Shown one piece after another: positions 11,691 through 22,199 of a stretch of DNA of 64,000 nt. The stretch's first letter is position 1. Every line of letters begins with the position of its first letter. The notes below the pieces were generated by a model that saw only the letters and a program-made list of their open reading frames with translations, was not told where the DNA came from and did not search any database. Both the position numbers and the translations under genes were made by a program. The stretch is from positions 60,147,213 to 60,211,212 of the forward strand of contig CM066740.1 of assembly GCA_033961575.1 (NCBI GenBank), in the 5' to 3' direction. Source of the stretch: Aselliscus stoliczkanus (taxonomy: Eukaryota > Chordata > Mammalia > Chiroptera > Hipposideridae).

Positions 11691-12115
11691 ACTAATCCCT
11701 GATCTTGCCCTGTCGCTGCAGGGCTCTGCACCCTGCTTCCTGGGGACCCAGAGAGCCGCGGGTGCAGCTCTTACCTCTGCACAGTTGTCTCCTCTCTCTC
11801 CTCCCGCACTTGCCTGGCCTGAGGGTTCTGCCTCAGACTGCAAACCGATGAACTCTTGCTGATCTCTAGGTAGGCTGCGGGCCGCAGGGAGCGAGCTAGA
11901 GGAACACTCACCATGTCTCCACAGCCACGGGTGCGGGCTGCACCTCACGCATCTCGCCGCCTTCTTCCCCTACTCGCCCGGCCTGACCACCTTCCAGCAA
12001 TCGTTGTGTGAAACTCTTAGTTGCTCTGTGTGATGAGTAGATGTCTCTTTGAAGCTTATTAGAAGTTCAAATTGTGGATATTTCCAGGGGAGATTTCATG
12101 GAGCCCTCCTCACAG

Positions 12116-12125
12116 CCGCCATCTT
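12116..12125 (-). promoter_or_regulatory. YY1-type motif at L1-2 5' end
   Basis: AAGATGGCGG on the minus strand starts 12 bases from the element's 5' end. Human L1 has a YY1 site at a similar place that fixes its start of transcription. Function here is inferred from position and sequence. Confidence 0.7.
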
Positions 12126-12136
12126 GCTCGCCCCCC

Positions 12137-12150
12137 TCAATAATCATTTT
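12137..12150. repeat. Right target-site duplication of the L1-2 insertion
   Basis: TCAATAATCATTTT pairs with 3856-3868 and is followed by AAAT, so the nick fits TTTT/AA. It also marks where the reading of L1-1 resumes. Confidence 0.85.
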
Positions 12151-12703
12151 AAATATGAATGGGGTAAATGCTCCAATCAAAAGACAGAGAGTGGCTGAGT
12201 GGATAAGAAAATAAGATGCATGTATATGCTGTTCACAGATGGAATAAGATATTTCATGCAAATGGAAATGAGAAAAAAGAAAGCTGGAGTAGCAGTACTT
12301 ATTTTGGACAAAATAGACTTTAAAATGACGACAATACAAGACAAAGAAGGGCACTATAACCGTAATAAACATCTATGCACCCAACATAGGAACTCCTAAT
12401 TACATATAACAGATTTTGACAGACATAAAGACAGAGATCAACAGTAACACTATCATAGTAGGGGACTTCAACACCCCATTGTCACCAGTGGACAGACGCT
12501 TTAGACCGAAAATCAACACAAAAAGAGGGGCCTTAAATGACACTTTAGACCAGCTGGACTTCGTTGGTAGTTTTCGAGCATTTCACCCTGAAAAAACAGA
12601 ATATACATTCTTCTCAAGTACACATGGGACATTTTCCAAGATAGACCATGTTAGGCCACAAAACAAGTCTCAGTAAATTTAAGAAGATTGAAGTCATATC
12701 AAG

Positions 12704-12852
12704 CAGATTTAAAGGAAAAACTGATGGATGCTGGCTGGGAGGGAGTGGAGATGAGGGAGAGGGGGAAGGTTTTGTACAGCATAGGTGGGTGACTATAACG
12801 TTGCCTCAGGGATATGGGGTCAGTTCTGGGAATATAATTGATAATGTTGTGA
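12704..12852 (+). repeat. Displaced 3'UTR-like block inside L1-1
   Basis: 'ggaaaaactgatgg..gctgggagggagtgg..' mirrors 'ggaaaactgaggg..gttgggaggg' of the proper 3'UTR at about 12980, but here it precedes the ORF2 end. The 149-bp block therefore represents a 3'UTR duplication fused upstream of the ORF2 terminus. The same block is at 47361-47510 and, on the minus strand, 51236-51341. Confidence 0.8.
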
Positions 12853-13444
12853 AGAGACTATTATGTTAAGTGAAATAAGTCAGTCAGAGAAAGACAAGTA
12901 CCATATGATCTCACTTATATGTGGAATCTGAAAAACTGAATGAACGATCAAAGTAAACAGACTCATAGATATAGAGGGAAAACTGAGGGTTGCTAGTTGG
13001 GAGGGGGGTGGGGATAAGGGGGAAGGGTAAGGGGTTAGACAGCATAAATAGACAACTGCAATATTGCCACAGAGATATGAAACACAGTTTGGTGAATATA
13101 ATAATGTAAAAATTTTTTGGCGTGTCAGATAATCACATGTCTTGTTAGGGAGACCACTTCATGGATGGAGTAGAGGATTGATCATTGCAGTGTACACCTG
13201 AAACTGATGTTGTATAATATTGTATGGCAACTGTAACTGAATATATAGATAGTCATGGGATGTGGAGTATAGTGTGGAAAGGAGTCAAAGGAATTGTAAT
13301 AGATATGTATGATATGGAGGTGTGGGGTGGCGAACTGGGGGAGGTGGGTTGTCACTTTGGGGTGTAAAGAGTATAACTATTGCATTGTGTTGTACACCTG
13401 AAACTAATAAAAAAAATGAAAAAACAAACAAACAAGCAAACAAA

Positions 13445-13535
13445 AACACTATGGTACTGGTGTAAAGACAGATATATAGATCAACGTAATAGAACACAGA
13501 GCCTAGAAATAATCCCTTGTATATATGGTAAAAAA
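13445..13535 (+). mobile_element. L1 ORF2 fragment
   Basis: Encodes a piece like 'TLWYWCKDRYIDQRNRTQSLEI', the region after the reverse transcriptase in L1 ORF2p. It directly follows the L1-1 tail and is probably part of an older L1 that was the insertion site. Confidence 0.7.
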
Positions 13536-13539
13536 AAAG

Positions 13540-13808
13540 CTATCTGGCTGCCCATCAGTAACTCAGGGCAGCTCAGCTCAAGATGCTGTGTTCAATCTTA
13601 GTTGAGGGTGGGCATAGCCCACTATCCCATGTGGGGGTTGAACTGGCAACCTTGTTGTTAGGAACACGTGCTCTCACCAGCTGAGTCATCCTGCTACCTG
13701 TTGGCAGCTCAGCTAGGGTGCAGCTCACTGGCCCATGTGGGAATTGAACCAGCGACACTGTTGCTCAGAGTTTACAGTCTTAACCAACTGAGCCACTCAG
13801 CTAGCCCC
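13540..13808 (-). mobile_element. tRNA-derived SINE, Rhin-1-like type
   Basis: On the minus strand 'gctagctgagtggctcagttggttaag..' provides an A box. 'tggttcaattcccacatggg' provides a B box and a second tRNA-like unit ('gatgactcagctggtgagagc..gccagttcaacccccacatggg') follows. It resembles, from memory, the Rhin-1 SINE of horseshoe and related bats and differs from the GGCCGGCC-type SINEs. No poly(A) tail is obvious, so it is probably truncated or old. Confidence 0.75.
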
Positions 13809-14689
13809 TGGAACCTTCTTTTATTTACCTCTCTTCTCTGCATATGGCTTCCCTCTTTCCCTCTAGAAAAATGAAAGAAATGTATATAGATAATGTATTG
13901 CAAACCATTTGTTTGGTTCCACTTATGCTATTTAAGGCTTAATGTCAAACCGAGTTCTAAACAATGGATATAGTGATCAGAAAAAAAAGGAAAAATGTCT
14001 ACTCTCTGCCCCTTTCAGAATTAACAATTTGTGTTACAATGATTATGATTACTAGGCAGGTATTTGCTCTTCTTTTCATTATTCATTCAATGAGATTTAA
14101 CTGATTGTTGTATTAAGGGCTGGGGTCTACACCAATGGAAAAAATACAAACAGATGTTTACATTAATACAATATATATGTTAGTATTCCAAGGAAAGACA
14201 TTAATTCATAAAAGAGTTTTGTGGTTAAGTAAGCTTGGAGGTTAAGTAGGTTAAACAAACTTAATCTGAAGTCTTTGCTGCAGGATCTCTCAGAGTGTTT
14301 AATATGTGACAAGGGCATTTAGAAATGCAACATTTACATAGCTTTTTCTTTTTTAATCTTTCTTAATTTTTTTTTTTCATATCATCTACTAACTCATAAT
14401 TCCTTGGGTATGCTCTGGGAATTGCTCATCAAAGCTATGAAGCAGAATTCTGGCTTCAGGGTAAGGAGCCTAATATTAGCAGGGCTGTTTAGTGTCCCAA
14501 ACAAGAGAGTTCTAACTCTGATGCAGTGATAGTGGCAAACCTCTCAAGGCAAGGAGTTGAAAAACCAAGACATAGTATAGTCTTGCAAGCAAACTTGATA
14601 GGGATTTATTTTATTTTCATTATTAATTATAATAATATTAATAATAGTAAAAGCAGACTGTTGAGGGACAGTATATACCAGGAATTCTA
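13809..14689. other. Intergenic DNA, nothing recognised
   Basis: AT-rich, no ORF of note, no repeat family recognised. Confidence 0.5.
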
Positions 14690-14924
14690 GCATAATGGAT
14701 ATAGGCTATTATAGGCTCTTGCTTCAGATTTTTTAGGTTGATATTCATGTTTTACCACATATAACTTGAGGCAAGTTACCTGACTAAAATTCAATTTTTG
14801 TTTCATATGTAAATGGAAATAATATTCACTGCAAATAATAATGTGAAGTTTAAATGAGATAACATGGGTGAAGCACTTAGCACAGTATCTGGCACATGGG
14901 AAGATTTCATTAAGTACTCATTGG
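14690..14924 (+). mobile_element. MIR SINE, diverged
   Basis: Contains decayed versions of MIR landmarks in order: 'acttgaggcaagttacctgact', '..tttcatatgtaaatggaaataatattc', 'aaatgagataacatgggtgaagcacttagcacagtatctggcacatgg'. It is interrupted at its 3' end by L1-3. Confidence 0.75.
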
Positions 14925-16157
14925 AGTTCCAGTCAATATGGTGGAATAGGTAAATACTGTGCTAGTCTCCTTCCATGACCATGTCAAAATTACAACTAAA
15001 TTACAGAATCATTGAGAATCACCTAAAGTCTAGTTGAACAGATGTCTTATAACTAAGGATATACAGAAGAAGCCACATTGAGACTGGTAGAAAGGACCAA
15101 GACACAGAACAGGCTTGTCTGACACCCATGTGCTGGATAAAAATATAGAGAGATATCTCAGTTGAGGATGTCTCCCCTGAGGAATAAGGGATCCCAACCC
15201 CACACCAGACTCCCATTCCTGGGGTCTAGTGCAGAGGAGAGAGGTCCCTATAACTTTTGACTCTGACACCCAGCAGAGATAATGGCTGACTGAGATGAAG
15301 GGCTGCTGGAGGCCCAGGTACTCCTCTTGAAGGACCCATGCATGGAATTATTTGTTGATGGACTCACTCACTCTGAGCTCCAGCTCTGGTGCAACAGCAT
15401 GAAAGGCACCAGGACCTATAGGAAGGAACTGAATTGTCTGGTTTCAGGGTGAGGGCTAAAGGGGCGGCTTTCTCTCAGGCAGAATCCATTGTTCCTTTGT
15501 TGACACCTCCCCCAATGCAGCCTGAACACAAAGGCTGCCACCATATCTGGGTCTCCATCAATTTGACTAACACCATTTGCCTCACCCTGGCAATTCCCTG
15601 AGGCCCCCTCCCCACTCAACTTGTGTTCCTATACAAGCTGCTTCCATTGATTTTCCTTACAAATGGCTTGTCTTGGCTCATGCTGCAGACTTTCTTGAAA
15701 TCTCTCAAAGGTTTACAAACTCCCAATAAGCAGCACCTGGCCTTGGCTCCATACCTCTTACTAAGCAACCCTAAGCCTAGCAGTAGCTGCAGCCAGACTC
15801 AGTTTACAGCTTAACTTTTCCCAGGCACCTCCAAGCCCAGCACAAGTGATATCCAGCTGCAGATCACTTTGTAGCTCTGGGAAGGGCATAGGGACCAGCT
15901 GATGTTGGCCTGCACATAAGCACCCCCTAAGAGACCCCAGAATGAATACACCCAAGTGGCCAGATTCAGACCACACCAGGGCACCACCCAACCACTTCTA
16001 CAAATGACACAGCCAAAGGACAGACTCAGCAGGCTCCAGAACCTAGCTAAAGAAAATCATGTTCCTGTCAGCTCCTGCACAACAGTTCCTCCAAGACCAG
16101 GATACATAGCAGCCCTTCTTCCTAATACATAGAAACAAACACAAGAGCACAGCCAAA

Positions 16158-17517
16158 ATGAAGACACAAAGAAAAGATCAGAAAAACACTACAGAAAAAA
16201 ACAAAAAACAAAACCTCAACAAAATAAAGTCAAGAAATCTACCAGATGCAGAGTTCAAAACACTGGTTATAAGGAAGCTCAATGAATTCAGGGAGAATTT
16301 TAACAAAGAGATAGGAAACATAAAAAAGAACCAGTCAAAAATGAAGAATACAATAACTGAAATGAAGAATATATTAGAAGAAATCAACAGTAGACTAGAA
16401 AAAGTAGAGGATCGAATCAGCTGTTTAAAAGATAATGTAGCAGAAAACACTGAATCAGAACAGCAAAAAGATTCCCCCCCCACCAAAAAGAAAATGAGGC
16501 TAGTCTAAGCAACCTTTGGGACAATATGAAGTTTAAGAGTCACATAATATGGGTACTGGAGAGAGAAGAGAGAGAGCAAGGAATTGAAAACATACTTGAA
16601 GAAATAATGACAGAAAACTTCTTTCACATGGTGAAGAAAATAAAAATACTCATATAAGCCTAGGAAGCATAGGGAGTTCCAAGCAATATGAACCTAAAGA
16701 TGCCCACATGCAGACATATCAAAATTAAAATGCCAAACGGCCGGCCAAGTGGTGCATTGTTTAGGAGCTGGCTTGGGATGCCAGCTCTGAGCAGCAGGGC
16801 CTGGGTTTGGATCCCACATATGAGGACCAGTGACACTGGTCTCTATAGCTAAGGTGGTGAACAAAAGCTCCACCTGGAACTGGGCTGCTTTGAGTCCCTG
16901 GGTGATGGTGTGGGCTGCAGTCTCTGCTGCAGTGGGCTGCTATAGGCTACAGTGAGCATCCGGCATACAGCGTGAGCATCCGGCAGCCAGCGTGAGCTGC
17001 CAAGAGCCACTGATAGCAGCCATCCAGATGCTGGAGACTGATCTGCCTCACCTGGGAAGTGCACAATGATAATACCAACATGGACCAGTGAAGCAAAGTC
17101 CTCCACAACTAGATTGAAGAACAAAAGGATAGCAACTTCCCTGTTCACCTTCCCCAAATCCACAACACTGTTCCTCTCCCCCAATTCCCCAATAAAATCT
17201 TAAAAAAATATATTAGAATGCCAAATGTTACTGACAAAGAGAGAATCCTAAAAGCAACAAGAGAATGGTAGTTACTTACAAGAGAGCTCCCATAAGACTG
17301 TCAGCTGATTTCTCAACAGAAACTTTGCAGGCCACAAGGATTGACACAAAATATTCAAAGTGATGAAAAGAAAAAACCTACAACCAAGACTACTTTATGC
17401 AGCAAGGCTATCATTTAAAATTGAAGGACAGATAGAGCTTCGCAGACAAGAAAAACCTGAGGGAGTTCATCACCATCAAACCAGTATTATAGGAAATGTT
17501 AAAGAGACTTCTTTTAG
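16158..17517 (+). pseudogene. L1 ORF1p pseudogene (L1-3)
   Basis: ATG at 16158 opens 116 codons with a Lys/Asn/Glu-rich coiled coil ('EMKNILEEINSRLEKVEDRISCLKD' region, described not restored) before a stop near 16507. RRM and C-terminal pieces continue to 17515 with further stops and are split by a 476-bp SINE at 16739. The end 'tcaccatcaaaccagtattataggaaatgttaaagag' matches the ORF1 C-terminus. Confidence 0.8.
16739..17214 (+). mobile_element. Long tRNA-derived SINE (GGCCGGCC type)
   Basis: Head 'ggccggccaagtggtgcattg', GC-rich body with 'ggctgcagtctctgctgcagtgggctgc', and tail 'ccaattccccaataaaatctt'+A(n). Flanked by AAAATGCCAAA (16727) and AGAATGCCAAA (17215). AATAAA plus the TCTT-like end puts it in the T+ class of SINEs. 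Confidence 0.9.
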
Positions 17518-17956
17518 GGCCGGCCGAGTGGCGCATTGGTTAAACGCTGGTTTTGGGATGTCAACGGCCCCGGTTCGGATCCCACATGAGGGCCAGTGAC
17601 ACTGCCCTCTAAAGCTAACAACAGCTCCACCTGGAGCTGGGCTGTGCGAGCTCCGGTGATGGTGTGGGCTGCAGCCCCTGCTGCAGTGGGCTGCCATAGG
17701 CTACAGTGAGTGGCCCGCAGCCAGCGTGAGCGGCTGGCAGCCAAGAGTGAGCTGCCAATAGCCGCGGTGAGCGACATCCAGAGGCCAGCCACCGATCTGC
17801 CTCATCCGGGAAGAGCGCAATGATGATACCAACAGTGAAGCAACATCCTCCGCAACTAAACTGAAGAACAAAAAGACAGCAACTTGTCTGTTCCCCTTCC
17901 CCGATTCCCCAACGCTGTTCCCCTCTGCCAATTCCCCAATAAAATCTTAAAAAAAA
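17518..17956 (+). mobile_element. Long tRNA-derived SINE (GGCCGGCC type)
   Basis: The best preserved plus-strand copy in the window. A-box-like TGGCGCATTGG, B-box-like GGTTCGGATCC, full body and tail with AATAAA. Flanked by perfect AAGAGACTTCTTTT duplications at 17502-17515 and 17957-17970. Confidence 0.95.
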
Positions 17957-18277
17957 AAGAGACTTCTTTTCAATAAAGAAGAAAAGTTAAAAAATGGGAA
18001 TAATAAAATGGCAATAACTACAAATCTATCAACAATTTCTTCAAATGTGAATGAATTAAATGCTCCTATCAAAAGGCATAGAATGCCTAAATGGATCAGA
18101 AAACAAGACCTTCACATATGCTGCCCACAATAGACTCACTTTAGAGCAAAAGACACACATAGACTGAAAGAAAGTAAAGGGATGGGAAAAGATATTTCAT
18201 TAAAATGGAAACAAACATACAAAAAAGCTGGAGTAGCAATACTTATACCAGACAAAGTAGACTTTAAAACAAAGGCT

Positions 18278-18379
18278 ACTCCACAACTAGACTGATGAAC
18301 AGAAAAGGACCACAACCTGTCTGTTCCCCTCCCCCAATTCCCTAATAAAATCTTTTAAAAAAATAAAAATAAAATAAAT
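18278..18379 (+). mobile_element. 5'-truncated long SINE (tail only)
   Basis: Only the 3' part ('ctccacaactagactgatgaacag..ccaattccctaataaaatctt') plus A-rich tail. Flanked by perfect AAAACAAAGGCT duplications at 18266-18277 and 18380-18391. Confidence 0.9.
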
Positions 18380-19065
18380 AAAACAAAGGCTATAACAAGA
18401 GACAAAGAAGGACTCAATAATTCCACTTCATGGTATTTATCCAAAGAAACCCAAAATATTAATTCAGAAAGACATATGGATCCTTATGTATTGAAGTATT
18501 ATTTACAATAATTACAATAATTTATAATAGCCAAGATATAGGACAACCTAAGTGTCCATCAATAGATGAATGAATAAAGAAGAAGTGATATATTTATACT
18601 ATGGAATATTACTCAGCCTTAAAGAAGAATGACATCTTACAATTTGTGACAACATGCGTGAACCTAGAGGGAATTATACTAAGTGAAATAAGTCAAATAG
18701 AGAGAGACAAATGCCATATGATTTCACTTATCTGTGAAATCTTGAAATCTAAAAAATAAAATAAACAAAACAGAAACAGAAAACATTTTGATGATTGTCA
18801 GATGGGAGGGGGGTTAGAGGGTGTTTGAAAAAAGGAAGGCATTAAGAAGTACAGAATAATCATGATGATGTAAAATATAGTACAAAGAATATAGTTAATA
18901 TTGTAGTAACTATGGTGTCAGGTTGATACTAGATTTATCCAGGTGAACAGTTTGTAAGTTATATAAATGTCTAATCACTATGTTGTACACCTAAAACTAA
19001 CAATATTGTATATCATTTATAATTAAAAACTGAAATATATTTTTAAAAACTACTCATTCATTTTT

Positions 19066-19498
19066 ATTTTTAAGATTTTATTGGGGAATTGGAGGAGGGG
19101 AACAATGTTGGGGAACCGGGGAAGGGGAACACACAAGTTGCTGTCCTTTTGTTCTTCAGTCTAGTTGTGGAGGACATTGCTTCACTGGCCCATGTTGGTA
19201 TCATCACTGCGCTCTTCTCAGGTGAGGCAGATCGGTTGCTGGTCTCTGGACGGCCATCACAGCAGCTCTTGGCAGCTCACACCAGCTACCAGGCACTCAC
19301 TATAGCCTCTGGCAACCCACTGCCACAGGGGCTACAGCTATGCCTTCCCAGGGACTCACAGCAGCCCAGCTCCATGTGGAGCTGTTGTTCACCATCTTAG
19401 CTCTAGAAAGCAGTGTCACTGGCCCTCATATGTGGGATCTGGACTGGGGCTGCTGGCATCCCAAGCCAGCACTTAACCAAAGTGCCACTCTGCTGGCC
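19066..19498 (-). mobile_element. Long tRNA-derived SINE
   Basis: Complete minus-strand copy, from the poly(A)/AATAAA end at left to the 'ggccagcagagtggcac' head at right. Flanked by CTACTCATTCATTTTT (19050-19065) and CTACTCATTGATTTTT (19499-19514). Confidence 0.92.
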
Positions 19499-19514
19499 CT
19501 ACTCATTGATTTTT

Positions 19515-19617
19515 TTTTTTTTTTGAGGGCAGTGTCACTGGCCCTCATATGTGGGACCGAACGGGGGCCGCTGGCTTCCCAAGCCAGCGCTTAACCACCG
19601 CACCACTCGTCTGGCCC
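19515..19617 (-). mobile_element. Short head-only SINE, inserted next to the long SINE
   Basis: About 90 bp of tRNA-related head plus an A tail. Flanked by CATTGATTTTT at 19504-19514 and 19618-19628. Its target lies within the right duplication of the neighbouring long SINE, so it arrived later. Confidence 0.92.
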
Positions 19618-19639
19618 CATTGATTTTTAAATGCTCATT

Positions 19640-19800
19640 AATCCGCCCATTTCTATGAGGAAGATGTTATCTTCCCTATTTTATGGATAACAAACTGGGA
19701 GTCAGAAAGTTTAATAAGATGCCAAGATCACACAGAAAAAGTAGTGGAACTATCATTCAAACTCATGTTAGTTTAACTCCAAATCTCATGTTTTTTTCTA
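19640..19800 (-). mobile_element. MIR SINE fragment, diverged
   Basis: Reads as the complement of MIR: 'ctattttatggataacaaactgggagtcagaaag..agatcacacag..agtggaactatcattcaaactca', matching the usual 'ccattttacagatgaggaaactgagg..ggtcacacag' order. Confidence 0.7.
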
Positions 19801-20440
19801 GTGTAGCGTTTCAATATGAAGCTCAGGGGCATACAGATTCCTGACCTGGGACTGATTATACACTTTATTTAGAGGTAGATCTTGGTTAGGAATGGTTCCA
19901 AAATTAGACTAAGTTAGCATAGTGAAATGGGAATATAGACAGCTGGAACAGACTCAGATTCTTTTTAATGAATTGGCCTAGGAAACCTAGAAACACCAAA
20001 TAGATTGAAAATGTCAGATTTACTTGTTATACTATCTGTGCTCATAGAGTTGTCATTGGGACTGGCATAACTGGTTGACGAAAACAGACATTTTGTATGT
20101 GTTGTAACTTGCGGAGGCAAATTTTGTGAGTTGGGCAGCAGTAAAATTTCTGAGAGTGAAAAGTGACTTTTGTAAGATGAAAACTTGGATAAAACAATTC
20201 CTAGATCTGTGCAGTACAGTTTTACACCAACTCAACTTTCAGTAACGTAGTAACAATTATTTCCTCATCTTAACCTCCAGATATAGGAAAGAGTTGGTGC
20301 TCCAACAGGAAAACAAAAGAAACAAGAGTATACATTAGTCTCCATTGTTCTTATGGTAAAATAATGTTCAATATATAATTTAAAAAATTATAAAACATGC
20401 AAAGAAGCAAGAAAATTTGATAAATCAACAGAAAAAAATC
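19801..20440. other. Intergenic DNA, nothing recognised
   Basis: No supported gene or repeat seen. Ends in an A/T-rich stretch next to an L1 tail. Confidence 0.5.
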
Positions 20441-20645
20441 TTTTTTTAATTAAAGTTTATTGGGGTGACAATGGTTAGTAAAGTTATATAGGTTTGAAGT
20501 GTACAACTCTGTAATACATCATCTGTATATCACACAGTGTGTTCACCACTCAGAGTCACTTCCATCACCATATATTTGGTCCTGTTTACCCTCATCTACT
20601 ACCCCTCTCCCCCTTTACCCTCTGGTAACCAATAAACTATTAATC
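20441..20645 (-). mobile_element. 5'-truncated L1, 3'UTR only
   Basis: 'attaaagtttattggggtgacaatgg..aggtttgaagtgtacaactctgtaatacatcatc' is the complement of the 3' end of an older L1 subfamily. Better extended copies start at 28262 (L1-4), and a fragment is at 53991. Confidence 0.8.
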
Positions 20646-20861
20646 TATCAAGGGAAGGAGGCTCACAGATTAACCAAATTTTGGAACAAGCAAAGAAGGA
20701 TTTTAAAACATATATTGTAAATATTCAACTATTTTCTGAAAAAGAGGACAGAATGGATAAATAGATGAAGAATCTCAGCAGAGAAATGGAAATTATAAGA
20801 CAAAGCCAAATAGTAATTCTAGACTAAAAATATCTTTAAAAAACCAACTCATTTGATGGGT

Positions 20862-21690
20862 GTCTCAGTCTATTTAGGCTGCTATAACAAAATGCCATGG
20901 AATGGCTAGCTTACAACAAATTTTTTTTTTTTAAGATTTTATTTTTAAGATTTTTATTGAGGAATTGGGGGAGGGGAACAGCATTGGGGAATTGGGGAAG
21001 GGGAACAGATAAGTTGCTGTCTTTTTGTTCTTCAGTCTAGTTGCAGAGGACGTTGCTTCACTGGCCCATGTTGGTATCATCATTGCGCTCTTCCCGGATG
21101 AGGCAGATTGGTCGCCAGCCTCTGGATGGTAGCTCACCGCAGCTATTGGCAGCTCACGCTGGCTGCCAGCCGCTCACGCTGGCTGCTGGCCACTCACTGT
21201 AGCCTATGACAGCCCACTGCAGCAGGGGCTGCAGCCTACACCGTCGCCGGGGCTCGCAGCCCAACTTCAGGTGGAGCTGTTGTCAGCTGTAGAGGGCAGT
21301 GTCACTGGTCCTCATATGTGGGATCCAAACCGGGGCCGCTGGCGTCCCAAGCCAGTTCTTAACCAATGCGCCACTCGGCCGGCCCAATAACAACAAATTT
21401 ATTGCTCAGTTTTGGAGGGGAGAAGTGCAAGATCAAGGCATGTGCAGATTTGGTGTCTGGTGAAGACCCACTTTCTGGTTCTGGGATGGCCATATTTTAC
21501 CTGTGAAATATGGTGGAAGGGATGAGGGATCTTACTGGAGCCTCTTTTATAAGGGCACTAATTCTATTTATGAGGGCTCCCCCCATTATGACCTAATCAT
21601 CTCCCAAAACCTCGATCTAATACCACTCTGTTGGAGACTAGATTTCAACATATGAATTTTCGGGAGACTAAAATATTCACTCTATAGCAA
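20862..21690 (-). mobile_element. MLT1-type MaLR LTR, split by a SINE
   Basis: Decayed MLT1 LTR read on the minus strand. Plus-strand landmarks are 'tctatttaggctgctataacaaaatgcc', 'gatcaaggcatgtgcagatttggtgtctggtg', 'cctcttttataagggcactaattc', 'atgacctaatcatctcccaaaa' and 'caacatatgaatttt'. No internal retroviral genes are present, so it is a solitary LTR. The SINE at 20924-21385 interrupts it. Confidence 0.8.
20924..21385 (-). mobile_element. Long tRNA-derived SINE in MLT1
   Basis: Full minus-strand copy with its A tail at left and the GGCCGGCC head at right. Flanked by ACAACAAATTT at 20913-20923 and 21390-21400. Confidence 0.93.
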
Positions 21691-21799
21691 TAGGCTTAAA
21701 AGAATAATGAATCTATGAACCTGAAGACTGGCAAACACATATTGTTCAAACTAAAACACAGAAAGGAAAATACTATAAAACACTTTACAGATCAAATGG

Positions 21800-22130
21800 T
21801 CTAACATACATATATACTTGTAATCCCAGAACAAAAAGAGTAACAAAATGGGCCAGAACATGTATTTGAAAAAAATAACATCTGAAATTTTTCAAATATG
21901 ATGAGAAAACATCAGTCTACAAATCCAAGGTCTCAGTGAATTCCAAAGGAAACCACACCTAAGCACATCACAGTCAAACCACACCTAAGCACATCACAGT
22001 CAAACACAGTCACAAGAAAATATGACACATTACATATAGGGATACTGACAAAAATGATGGTTGACTCCATATCAGGAACAATTAAAGTTAGAAGGCAATA
22101 AAAAGGTATCTTAAATTGAAAAAGGTTGTG
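21800..22130 (+). mobile_element. Old L1 ORF1 fragment
   Basis: Order and wording of an L1 ORF1: 'catgtatttgaaaaaaataacatctgaaatttttc', 'aaggtctcagtgaattcc', 'cacctaagcacatcacagtcaaa', 'caattaaagttagaaggcaataaa'. No open frame remains. Includes a tandem duplication at 21951-22002. Confidence 0.65.
21951..22002. repeat. Perfect 26-bp tandem duplication
   Basis: Two identical 26-base units starting at 21951 and 21977 (AACCACACCTAAGCAC...). Identity within a decayed L1 piece indicates a recent local duplication. Confidence 0.9.
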
Positions 22131-22199
22131 GGGAGGAAGAATACACCATGCTCTGGGGACAAATATCAGAGGGTATGACCTAGTAAAGGGTAAAGAAAG

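Larger units (their letters stand above)
3869..12136 (-). mobile_element. L1-2: full-length L1 with monomeric 5'UTR, nested in L1-1
   Basis: Complete minus-strand L1: 5'UTR 12136-9481, ORF1 9480-8557, ORF2 8552-4734, 3'UTR 4733-4214, then a possible transduced segment. The insertion is flanked by a 13-14 bp duplication and used a TTTT/AA site in the ORF2 start of L1-1. It is very similar to L1-6 (30853-39000) but has more damage in its ORFs and fewer CpGs in its 5'UTR, so it looks somewhat older. Both ORFs are broken, so it is not expected to be autonomous now. Confidence 0.93.
9481..12136 (-). promoter_or_regulatory. L1-2 5'UTR / internal promoter region, about 2.7 kb
   Basis: Long leader between the element's 5' end and ORF1. 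The distal kilobase (11100-12136) is GC-rich and tandemly repeated. The middle (about 9990-11050) is A-rich with GAAA and TATA runs. The 5' end reads 'gcaagatggcggctg', with a YY1-type site. L1 5'UTRs act as RNA polymerase II promoters. At about 2.7 kb it is roughly three times the human L1 5'UTR. Short ORFs here (11154-11948) are not conserved as proteins. Confidence 0.8.
12137..13425 (+). mobile_element. L1-1, 3' part: endonuclease fragment joined to 3'UTR
   Basis: Resumes L1-1 with the ORF2 start (12137-12703, endonuclease N-terminus including '[12 protein letters not shown]' and 'FSKIDHV'). It jumps at 12704 to a 3'UTR-like block (12704-12852), then the last codons of ORF2 from 'gagactattatg' to TGA at 12929-12931, and then a complete 3'UTR with G-rich tract and 'gttgtacacctgaaactaat' followed by an A-rich tail. 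L1-9 has the same order and breakpoints. Confidence 0.88.
14925..19065 (+). mobile_element. L1-3: internally deleted L1, interrupted by three SINEs
   Basis: Starts 'gagttccagtcaatatggtggaatagg', the same 5'UTR type as L1-10. The 5'UTR runs to 16157, ORF1 to about 17517, and an ORF2 start with endonuclease sequence to about 18410. There the sequence jumps straight to the ORF2 C-terminus ('aattccacttcatggtatttatcc'), ending near 18738, followed by the 3'UTR. SINEs occupy 16739-17214, 17518-17956 and 18278-18379. The left flank 'agtactcattgg' and right flank 'aactactcattca' suggest a target-site duplication. Confidence 0.85.
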
